In this document: one piece after another, positions 13,723 through 20,937 of the stretch
How positions within the stretch are numbered: the first letter of the stretch is position 1
Layout: each line of letters opens with the position of its first letter
Assembly: GCA_050181465.1 (NCBI GenBank)
Contig: JBFXDD010000049.1
Span: 1-28,526 of the forward strand
Origin: JACRLW01 sp050181465
GTDB taxonomy: Bacteria; Planctomycetota; UBA1135; UBA2386
Direction: 5' to 3'
Length of the DNA: 28,526 bases
Translations under genes and position numbers: made by a program
The notes under the pieces: generated by a model
Told to the model about the DNA's origin: nothing
Seen by the model: only the letters and a program-made list of their open reading frames with translations
Databases searched by the model: none

Positions 13723-15108
13723 ATGACACGCACTCGATCTCGAGTCTCCGGCAGCGCGATCTTCTGCGCGGTCATGCTGTCGATGGGTGCTTGCGCTGTC
13801 CCGGCGCGCGGGGAGACATCGACTTCGCCGCCGAACGTGGTGCTCATCTTCGCCGACGACCTGGGCTACGGCGATCTCTCCTGTTACGGCCATCCGACGA
13901 TCCACACGCCCGCGCTCGATGCCTTGGCGGCAAGCGGGATGAAGGCGACGCAGTTCTACACCGCGGCACCCTTGTGTTCGCCCTCGCGCGCCGCATTGCT
14001 CACCGGCTGCTATCCAAAGCGCGTCGGAATGCATCGTCACGTGGTGTTCCCGCAGGACGATCACGGCCTGCATCCCGCGGAAGAGACGATCGCCGATCTC
14101 CTGCGTGCGCGCGGCTACGCGACCGCAGCCGTCGGCAAGTGGCACCTGGGCCACAAGAGGGGTCTCATGCCGACCGATCAAGGCTTCGACACCTTCTTCG
14201 GGGTGCCCTACTCCAACGACATGGCGCAGTCGCATCGCAAGCCCGGCACCGACTATCGATATCGCCTACCGTTGATGCGTGATGAGGTGGTGATCGAGTG
14301 GGAGCCGGATCAGCGGCTGTTGACGCGACGCTACACCGACGCAGCGCTCGAGTTTCTCGAAGCCAACCGAGAGCGGCCGTTCTTTCTTTATCTGCCGCAC
14401 ACGATGCCGCACATCCCGATCTACGCATCCGCCGACTTCGCCGGAAGGAGTCCTCGCGGACTGTACGGCGATGTGATCGAGGAGATCGACGGGAGTGTCG
14501 GCGAGATCGTGGCCGCTCTGGAACGACTCGGATTGCGCGAGAACACGCTCGTGATCTTCACGAGCGACAACGGACCATGGCTGCAGTTCGGACTCAACGG
14601 CGGCTCCGCCGGGTTGCTGCGCGGCGGCAAAGGGACCAACTGGGAAGGTGGACAACGGGTGCCCTTCCTCGCGTCGTGGCCCAAGATGGTGCCGCGGGCT
14701 TCGGTCCTTCGTGAGGTCACCTCGGCGATGGACCTGCTGCCGACGATCGCGCGGCTGTGTGGTGCCGACTTGCCGCAGAAACCCATCGATGGCCGGGACG
14801 TCTCCGCCGCGTGGCTTGGTTCGCGGAGAATCACCGAGTCCGCGACCTCGCCGCCGTTTCTCTACTACGCCGCGCGCGGTGAGCTCGCCGGGATTCGTCG
14901 AGGGCCCTGGAAGCTGCTCCTCACCGAAGGGGAGCTCTATCACGTCGAGCGGGACGTCAGCGAGAAGTTCGACCGCGCGGCTGAGGAACCCGCATTGGTC
15001 GCCGAGTTACGGGAACTCGCTCTCTCGCTCGATGCCGCGATCGGTGCCGGGGCACGGCCGGTGCAGAAGGTTGCGGAGCTGCTCTTCGATCCGAGCGTCG
15101 TGCGCTGA
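13723..15108 (+). CDS. Formylglycine-dependent sulfatase (arylsulfatase family S1), exported
   Basis: The 461-residue product starts at ATG 13723, with AAGGGA about 10 bp upstream and only 4 bp after the preceding stop. Residues 1-30 look like a signal peptide; a Cys at 24 makes a lipoprotein possible, but the lipobox is poor (M-G-A-C). The sulfatase core begins N-V-V-L-I-F-A-D45-D46, giving two metal ligands. C85-S-P-S-R89 is the Cys-type activation motif, in which Cys85 must be converted to formylglycine. G-K-W-H-L-G-H and T-S-D-N-G-P-W complete the active site. It hydrolyses sulfate esters, most likely on a carbohydrate. The maturase (anaerobic sulfatase-maturating or FGE type) is not in the window. 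It converges with the gene ending at 15287, with a rearranged inverted-repeat element between. Confidence 0.93.
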   Translation: MTRTRSRVSGSAIFCAVMLSMGACAVPARGETSTSPPNVVLIFADDLGYGDLSCYGHPTIHTPALDALAASGMKATQFYTAAPLCSPSRAALLTGCYPKRVGMHRHVVFPQDDHGLHPAEETIADLLRARGYATAAVGKWHLGHKRGLMPTDQGFDTFFGVPYSNDMAQSHRKPGTDYRYRLPLMRDEVVIEWEPDQRLLTRRYTDAALEFLEANRERPFFLYLPHTMPHIPIYASADFAGRSPRGLYGDVIEEIDGSVGEIVAALERLGLRENTLVIFTSDNGPWLQFGLNGGSAGLLRGGKGTNWEGGQRVPFLASWPKMVPRASVLREVTSAMDLLPTIARLCGADLPQKPIDGRDVSAAWLGSRRITESATSPPFLYYAARGELAGIRRGPWKLLLTEGELYHVERDVSEKFDRAAEEPALVAELRELALSLDAAIGAGARPVQKVAELLFDPSVVR

Positions 15109-15131
15109 GCGAGTTACGGCTCTCCGGCGCC

Positions 15132-15288
15132 TCCCCGGACCATCCGTGAACGCCTGCTGCGATCGCAGTAGACGTTCACGAATCATCCGGGCTAGCTACG
15201 ACCACGCTTCGGTCGTCGCCGAACGCAGTTCCTCACCGGACATCGACCTGCGTCGACCTCGCGACGACGTTCACGAGTATTCCGGGCT
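15132..15288. repeat. MITE-like inverted-repeat element, copy 3, rearranged (157 bp)
   Basis: The left end (TCCCCGGACCATCCGTGAAC) and right end match the 180-bp family, but a second right end sits inside at about 15171-15193. The result is a 62-bp nearly complete mini-hairpin (15132-15193) followed directly by the right half of a full-length element (15194-15288). The left-central ~50 bp of the family is missing. It lies in the gap between convergent genes, and its terminal CTAG overlaps the stop codon of the minus-strand gene at 15287. It could form a strong hairpin and act as a two-way terminator. Confidence 0.85.
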
Positions 15289-17506
15289 AGTGCTTCTCGA
15301 TCGCGGGCGGCGCCTGGCCGGTGATCTTGCACAGGAGGACGACTGCTGGATCGAGCTTGACCTTCTTGCCCAGGCGCAGCGACTCGTGGCCGTTGAACTC
15401 GGCGAGCATCGCCGAAGCCCAGGAGCGTCGTTTCGACTTGCCGGTCACGGCTCGCTCCAGACCTTGCAGCAACCGAGCGAAGTCGGCCGACGTGTTCTTG
15501 TTCGCCGTTCGCTCCTTCGATCGGACGTAGCGTCTCACCAGGTCGGTGGTTCGCGCGAGGAACTCGGCATCACCGCCGACCTGTCGCCAGGTGCGGGCCA
15601 GGAGCGCAGCATTCCGGCAACCCTCGCGGTCGAGGATCGCGGCCAGCTCCTTGGCGGTGTCGACGGTCGGCGGTGCGGGCAGGGCGAGCAACCGCTGATG
15701 GACCAGGTCCTTCACAGTCTGGCGATAGAGCTGCAGTTCCTTGGTGTCGGGGACGGCACTCGCGAAGACCTCGCCTATCTGCCGCGCGGCGTCGGCATCC
15801 ACTGCGCCGTCGAGAGCGCCGAGCACTGCCGGCAACGCGAAGGGATCGTCGGCAAGCGCCGCACGAAGCAAGCTCGTGCCCTCTCGAGCACGCGAGTCGG
15901 CGTCGGCGGCGTCCCACATGCGTCGCCGCACGAGCCCGTCGAGGAAGGCAGCGAAGTCCCGGCTCACACTCAGCGCCACCGTCTGCCAGAACACCATCGG
16001 CCTGCGCCCGCCGACGTCGTCGAAGTTCCAACCGGCATGCACGGTCGTGACCTCGTCCCCGCCCGTGGCGTACTGTCCGCCCACACAGCGGTAGGATCGA
16101 GACGCGGGCTCGTACTCCATGCGAACGATGGCGCAGTGGCCGGGCTGCCCAGCTGTCGAGGCCGGGACTCCCACGATGCGATAGGTGCGAGCACCGATGT
16201 TGCCCATCGTTCCGCACACGCCGCCGTCCTTCCACATCATCTGGATGGAGCCGTAGCTGTAGGCCAGAGGGCTCGTGCGGCGCGCCGACTGCATGTCGAA
16301 CTGCTGCGCGATCCCGCCGATGTACTCGCCGTACGTGCGGAAACTCGCCCGCTCGCGGAACTGCTGCCAGATGTCCTCACGCTCGCGCAAGGGTTGGTCG
16401 TCGGCGGCGAGCATGATCAGAATGGGCCAGGGCGCGTCGAGCGGAACCCGCGCCGTCTTCATCGCTTGCTGCTGAGCCTCGCTCAGTGCCAGCCGATCGT
16501 TGCGAACGAACCACGCCATCGACTCCGCCATCGTCGGCGCGCGATCGCGCTCCGCAGGCATTCGCCCCTTGTTCCGGTAGGCACGATGGAACAGTTCGTG
16601 CGCGGCGGCGATCCGACTGCGGAGGGCGGCATCCTTGATCGCGTCACGGCTATTCCAGTGCACGGCGTGATCGCCGCAGTCGATCGCGACGTCGGGGTGA
16701 CCGTGCTCGGCCAAGTAGGCGTTGAACTCCGCTTGCAGGCGAGGATCCGCGATCACGTCGGCGGCTAGGAGTCCGCGTTCGACCTGCTTCGTGACGGCGA
16801 CGGCCTTGCCGCGCGGTTTCGCGACTCCCTGGTCGTCGTACTCGAGCGGCGGCAGTTCCTTCGTGGTGACATCCACCGTGATCGGCGCGTGGTCTTCCAG
16901 GAAGTTGATGATGTGGTCGTCGATGTCCAGCGCGCGATCCTTCGCCTTGGTGTCGACCCGGACGCGCGGATCACCAGGCACGACCAGCTCCAGACGCGCG
17001 CGCGGTGTGAGATCGGGCAGGCTTCGGTCGCTCGGTCCACCGTCGTCGCCGTCGTTCCAGTTCGACGCCTTGCGGCTGGGAATGCGGTAGGAGCTCTGGA
17101 TCGCGAAGGCCAACGCGAGCTCTGGATACTCACGGCGCACGATGTCTTCACCGAGATCGATCTCGAGCGAGCGCAGGGCCAGCAGCACGGCAAGGGGATC
17201 CTTGCGGCAACCGTAGATCGACCGCTCGAGCAGCGGATCGCTCGCGGTCCAGGCCAGGAAGTCCTCCGGCAAGGAAACGCCGCGGTTCTTGCATTCCACC
17301 AGAGTCCGTTCCCGTTGCTGGCGGACGAAGCGGTCGATGTCGTCGCGATCCCAACGCGTGTCGGCGACCGTCGCCACGGTCTCTTGCGGTTGGTGTCGTG
17401 CCGGCTGCTGCGACGACACGGACGCGCACAGCGCCACGATTGCGAAAGCCGCGACGACGCGCGAACGATGCGAGGCCGAGTCGGCGCCGGTGGGAGCGAT
17501 ATCCAT
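15287..17506 (-). CDS. Exported protein of unknown function, possibly transglutaminase-like
   Basis: The 739-residue product begins with a signal peptide (R-S-R-V-V-A-A-F-A-I-V-A-L-C-A-S). A central segment has G-G-V-C431-G-T-M-G-N-I then G-Q-P-G-H457-C-A-I-V, followed by an aromatic/Asp stretch (H-A-G-W-N-F-D-D). A Cys in a G-x-C-G turn, then a His before a hydrophobic strand, is the arrangement of transglutaminase/papain-like folds, although the 26-residue spacing is short. An upstream H-E-L-F-H segment is not a plain HExxH metal site. The C-terminal ~250 residues are helical. The role could be peptide cleavage or cross-linking, but this is tentative. The TAG stop (15287-15289) is built from the end of repeat copy 3, so the natural C-terminus may have been altered by the element. 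TAGCTT lies 9 bp before the ATG and may be a -10 box. Confidence 0.7.
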   Translation of the reverse strand: MDIAPTGADSASHRSRVVAAFAIVALCASVSSQQPARHQPQETVATVADTRWDRDDIDRFVRQQRERTLVECKNRGVSLPEDFLAWTASDPLLERSIYGCRKDPLAVLLALRSLEIDLGEDIVRREYPELALAFAIQSSYRIPSRKASNWNDGDDGGPSDRSLPDLTPRARLELVVPGDPRVRVDTKAKDRALDIDDHIINFLEDHAPITVDVTTKELPPLEYDDQGVAKPRGKAVAVTKQVERGLLAADVIADPRLQAEFNAYLAEHGHPDVAIDCGDHAVHWNSRDAIKDAALRSRIAAAHELFHRAYRNKGRMPAERDRAPTMAESMAWFVRNDRLALSEAQQQAMKTARVPLDAPWPILIMLAADDQPLREREDIWQQFRERASFRTYGEYIGGIAQQFDMQSARRTSPLAYSYGSIQMMWKDGGVCGTMGNIGARTYRIVGVPASTAGQPGHCAIVRMEYEPASRSYRCVGGQYATGGDEVTTVHAGWNFDDVGGRRPMVFWQTVALSVSRDFAAFLDGLVRRRMWDAADADSRAREGTSLLRAALADDPFALPAVLGALDGAVDADAARQIGEVFASAVPDTKELQLYRQTVKDLVHQRLLALPAPPTVDTAKELAAILDREGCRNAALLARTWRQVGGDAEFLARTTDLVRRYVRSKERTANKNTSADFARLLQGLERAVTGKSKRRSWASAMLAEFNGHESLRLGKKVKLDPAVVLLCKITGQAPPAIEKH

Positions 17507-17575
17507 CGCCTTTCCAAGCTACCGATCGAGACCGGCGGCGTGAGCCGCGGTCTCGTAATCGGCCCCGGCGACGTG

Positions 17576-20500
17576 TCACCGGATCGTCACGGACGCGGCG
17601 TTCGAGAAGTTGCCGCGCAGGCCCGGCGCACTGAGTCCCACCAGTTGGAAGGACATCGGCAGCGGCACCGCGAGATCGAGCGGGATCGAGAAGTTGGTCT
17701 GGCCGGTGGGGGCGACCGCGATGGTATCGAAGGGTCCGAAGGGGTCGACGAGCAGCACGCCGAGGTTGAGGATCGGCAGCGGAGTCGCGGCGGGAAGACC
17801 GATCGCCAGCAAGGCCGCACCGATGCTCGGCGTCGACAGGTGGGTGAGTTGGATGTTCCCACCGGGCGTGAAGTTGCCGCTTGCCAGGAGCAGGCAGTGG
17901 TCGAACTCGAAGGCGCCCATGTCCACCCGGAGCGCAGCGTCGAGGTTGCCGTCGAGCAGACGCGGGAAGCCGAAGGGGTCGAGACCGAGGGGGACGTCGA
18001 AGGGATCACCGCTGTCGATGCACGGCGAGGTCGACAGCAGTCGAAGGTCGCCGGACCCGGCATTCACGAACATGGGATCGGCGTTGATATTGCCGGTGCC
18101 GCCGCTGATGCCCACACCATTGCTGTAGTGGACGGTGCCGGCCGCGAATCCCGTGAAGCCGGCGGCGTTGCCGAAAGCGAGCGAGCTGCGCACGCTGCCG
18201 GTCCAAGCCGTGCCGCTGCGGAAGAATCCGGCCCCGGTGTTGTAGGCGGCCGTGCAGCGGAGCAGATGGAAGTCGTCGCCGTAGAGCTCGAAGCCGTTGC
18301 CGTTGCCCGCGAAGGCGACGAGGTCAGCGGCTGCGGCGGCCTGGTCGAAACGGAAGCCGCCGCTGCCGAAGCGCTCCGCGCGGCATCGCGCGAGCGTCAC
18401 GTTCGCGGAATTGCTCGTGATCGCTCGCCAGCCGCCGGCTCCGCTGCCGCGCACGAGGAGTCCGTCGCAGGCAGCGATCGACGTGCCGATGAGAGTGAGG
18501 CCGAACCACTGGCTCGGCGCGATGGCGGTCGCCGTCCCGTTCTGGTTGGTATCGCCGCCGAACTCGTCATCGTGGAACGAAGTCATCACGACCGGTCCGT
18601 AGGCGAAGAGTCGACCGTTCACGGTGAACGCGAAGGTGGAACCCGCCTTGAGGATGAGGCCCGCGCGCAGGGTCAACTCGGCGGTGGCGCCGATCGTCAC
18701 ATGGCTGTTCCAGACCAGGACGTTGCCCAGCGTGTTGCGAGGACCGATCTCGATCACCGAGTTGAGGTTGCAGTCATCGACACGGAGGAACGCACCACCG
18801 GGGCACGCGCTCGCCGTGTTGTCGAGGAGGCCCGGCACGCTGTCGATCCTGGAGCAGACGATGGCCGGCTGCCCGGAGATCGACTGGAAGTCGCAGGCGG
18901 TCACCGTCGGGAAACTCGATGGTAGGACCGACAGGCCGCCGTTACCCGACAGCGCGACGCGACAGTGGTCGAGAGAGACATCGGCGCTCGTCTCCGTCGT
19001 GAATCCGAACCAGCCGCCGACCCCGGCTCCGCGCACGGTCGTGTGGTCCACGTCGCACGCGGTGCTCGTCGAGGTGAATCGGAGGCCGAACCACTGACTG
19101 GCTGCCGCCGCCGTTGCGTTGCCGTTGCCGTTCGTGTCGCCACCATGAACGTCATCGTGGATCGAGGTGAACACGACGGGTTGCGAGGCCGTGCCCGCGC
19201 ATTCGAGCGTGCCCCCGACGGAGAAGGCGAAGGCCGAGGACGGCTTGACGACGACGCCTGCGCCCAATCGCAGTCGGGAGCCCGCCGGAACCGACACGTG
19301 GGTGCCCACCACCAGCGAGCCGCCGAGCACCTGATTCGCCTGGATGGTGACGTCGCCGAGCCATGTGCCGTCGTTCACCCGAATGTGGGCGAGCCCGGGA
19401 CTTGCCGTGATCGAGTTGTTCGCGATGGACGAGATCGCGGTCACGTCGTCGAGCACGATGGCCGGAGTGCTGCGAATGTCATGGAAGCTCGAGTTCGTCA
19501 GGACGGGTCTCGGCCCCGCGCTCACGCGAACACCGCCGTTACCCGCAAGCTCGAAGCGACAGCGGTCGAGGCTGTGATCGGCCCCGCTGAGGTTCATGCT
19601 CTCCCAGCCGCCGATCCCGCTGCACCGCACGAACGTGTGCGTGAACGTGGACGCGGCCGAGGTCGCGGAGAGGCGCACGCCGAACCACTGGTTGACGTTC
19701 GGACCGTTAGCGTTGCCGTTCGCGTTGGTGTCGCCGCCGTAGGTGTCGTCGGCGAAGGAGGTGAACACGACCGGTGCCGGCGCCGTGCCCTGGCTCAGGA
19801 TCTGGCCGTCCACTGTGATTGCGAAGCTGCTTCGCGGCTTGAGGACCACGCCGGGGCCGAGCGTGAGCGTCGACCCCGTGGGCACCGTCACGTGACTGGC
19901 GAAGACGCTTGCCCCGCCGATCTGGTTGCGTGCCAGCAGGGTCGGGCTACCGTCCCACGTGCCGTCACTGATGAGCAAGAAAGGCTCGGCGCAGTTCGTC
20001 TGCGTGTTGTCCAGGAAGCCGGCGGCCGCGCGAACATCCTGGATCACGGCCACGGGGCTGCCGGCGATCGACTCGAAGAGGCAGTCGCGCACGACCGTGC
20101 CGCTGGCGCCGGCGACCTCGAGTCCGCCGTTGCCTGCGTCGCTCAGGCGGCAATTGCGCAGGACTACGGCTGCAGAACCGATCGAGACCGCCTCCCAGCC
20201 ACCCACGCCCGTGCAACGGATCCGCGTGTGATCCAGCACGCTGGCGCCGGAAGTCGCCGAGAAGCTCAGCCCGAACCACTGGTTCGCTGCGGGACTCGTG
20301 GCGTTGCCGTTGTTGTTGGTGTCGCCGCCGACGTCGTCGTGAATCGAGGTGAAGATCACCGGACTGCCCGCGGTGCCCTGGCAGAGCAGCGTGCCGTCGA
20401 TGGTCCAGGCGTGGCTCGAGGACTTGATGATCGCGCCGGGCTGCACCGTGAGGGTCGAACCCGTGGGCACGGTGACATGGCCAGTCGTGAAGTACACCTG

Positions 20501-20623
20501 CCCGCTGAGAAGCGGACCGCCGCCGGCGCCGTCGAAGACGCTGGAGCTGAGGGCGGTCTGGGCCAGGAGTGGTGTCGCGCAAAGAGCCGCGACCAGAAGG
20601 GCTCGAGAGAGGATTGGGTTCAT
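17576..20623 (-). CDS. Large exported right-handed beta-helix protein with four ~197-residue modules
   Basis: The 1015-residue product has a signal peptide (L-V-A-A-L-C-A-T-P-L-L-A-Q). Four modules follow, each containing V-T-V-P-T-G-S-T-L-like strands, a G-G-D-T-N-x-N-G acidic loop and a Q-W-F-G motif. The Q-W-F-G Gln falls at residues 115, 312, 510 and 705, a period of 195-198. The D-x-N-x-N-G loops resemble calcium-binding loops of thrombospondin type-3 and dockerin-like repeats. Residues ~790-900 carry a final beta-helix stretch with C-I-D-S-G-D-P, common in planctomycete beta-helix proteins. The last ~90 residues are a lineage-type C-terminal domain ending L-V-G-L-S-A-P-G then S-N-A-A-S-V-T-I, similar in pattern to the end of the 609-1892 protein. 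It is likely secreted or surface-held; adhesion or polysaccharide binding is plausible. A 9-bp inverted repeat abuts the start codon. Confidence 0.85.
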   Translation of the reverse strand: MNPILSRALLVAALCATPLLAQTALSSSVFDGAGGGPLLSGQVYFTTGHVTVPTGSTLTVQPGAIIKSSSHAWTIDGTLLCQGTAGSPVIFTSIHDDVGGDTNNNGNATSPAANQWFGLSFSATSGASVLDHTRIRCTGVGGWEAVSIGSAAVVLRNCRLSDAGNGGLEVAGASGTVVRDCLFESIAGSPVAVIQDVRAAAGFLDNTQTNCAEPFLLISDGTWDGSPTLLARNQIGGASVFASHVTVPTGSTLTLGPGVVLKPRSSFAITVDGQILSQGTAPAPVVFTSFADDTYGGDTNANGNANGPNVNQWFGVRLSATSAASTFTHTFVRCSGIGGWESMNLSGADHSLDRCRFELAGNGGVRVSAGPRPVLTNSSFHDIRSTPAIVLDDVTAISSIANNSITASPGLAHIRVNDGTWLGDVTIQANQVLGGSLVVGTHVSVPAGSRLRLGAGVVVKPSSAFAFSVGGTLECAGTASQPVVFTSIHDDVHGGDTNGNGNATAAAASQWFGLRFTSTSTACDVDHTTVRGAGVGGWFGFTTETSADVSLDHCRVALSGNGGLSVLPSSFPTVTACDFQSISGQPAIVCSRIDSVPGLLDNTASACPGGAFLRVDDCNLNSVIEIGPRNTLGNVLVWNSHVTIGATAELTLRAGLILKAGSTFAFTVNGRLFAYGPVVMTSFHDDEFGGDTNQNGTATAIAPSQWFGLTLIGTSIAACDGLLVRGSGAGGWRAITSNSANVTLARCRAERFGSGGFRFDQAAAAADLVAFAGNGNGFELYGDDFHLLRCTAAYNTGAGFFRSGTAWTGSVRSSLAFGNAAGFTGFAAGTVHYSNGVGISGGTGNINADPMFVNAGSGDLRLLSTSPCIDSGDPFDVPLGLDPFGFPRLLDGNLDAALRVDMGAFEFDHCLLLASGNFTPGGNIQLTHLSTPSIGAALLAIGLPAATPLPILNLGVLLVDPFGPFDTIAVAPTGQTNFSIPLDLAVPLPMSFQLVGLSAPGLRGNFSNAASVTIR

Positions 20624-20644
20624 GGGATTCGGGTTCCGAATCCC
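20624..20644 (-). promoter_or_regulatory. Perfect 9-bp inverted repeat directly abutting the start codon
   Basis: On the plus strand GGGATTCGG (20624-20632) and CCGAATCCC (20636-20644) are exact reverse complements separated by GTT. In the minus-strand transcript the hairpin ends at the base just before the AUG at 20623. No Shine-Dalgarno sequence is seen. It could be a protein operator, or an RNA hairpin that limits initiation. Confidence 0.6.
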
Positions 20645-20692
20645 CTTGCCTCGCCCTGCCGCGGCCTGACAAGAAATCCCGCGCCGCCGTCT

Positions 20693-20872
20693 AGCCCGAA
20701 CTATTCGTGAACGTCTGCTGCGATCGCCGCAAGTCGCGACCGGCGGCGTCGCTACGTCGGCTCCTCACTGGCAGCGTAGCGACAGCTACGCTTCGGTCGT
20801 CGACCGACGTAGCTCCTTGCCGAACATCGACCTGCGGCGATCTCGCGACGACGTTCACGAATCATCCGGGCG
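20693..20872. repeat. 180-bp MITE-like inverted-repeat element, copy 4
   Basis: The element starts AGCCCGAACTATTCGTGAAC and ends ACGAATCATCCGGGCG; only its outermost right bases (CG for CT) and a few internal bases differ from the family. It lies in the 314-bp gap between two minus-strand genes, 69 bp upstream of the beta-helix start, and may separate it from the upstream gene or carry promoter activity. The remaining 65 bp of the gap (20873-20937) show nothing recognisable apart from a second TCCGGGCT beside the element end. Confidence 0.92.
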
Positions 20873-20937
20873 AGTCCGGGCTGACGACCTCGATCCCGCA
20901 GGCCGTCGAGTCGCTCCTGTCGACTGCCGCCGCACGC

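Noticed and set aside
14648..16768. 706-codon plus-strand frame across the sulfatase end and the following gene
   Set aside because: It runs out of frame through the sulfatase and then antisense through another gene and a repeat; no domain recognised.
16889..20710. Two long plus-strand frames (678 and 581 codons) opposite the modular beta-helix gene
   Set aside because: Apparent repeats in them are the reverse-strand image of the four beta-helix modules.
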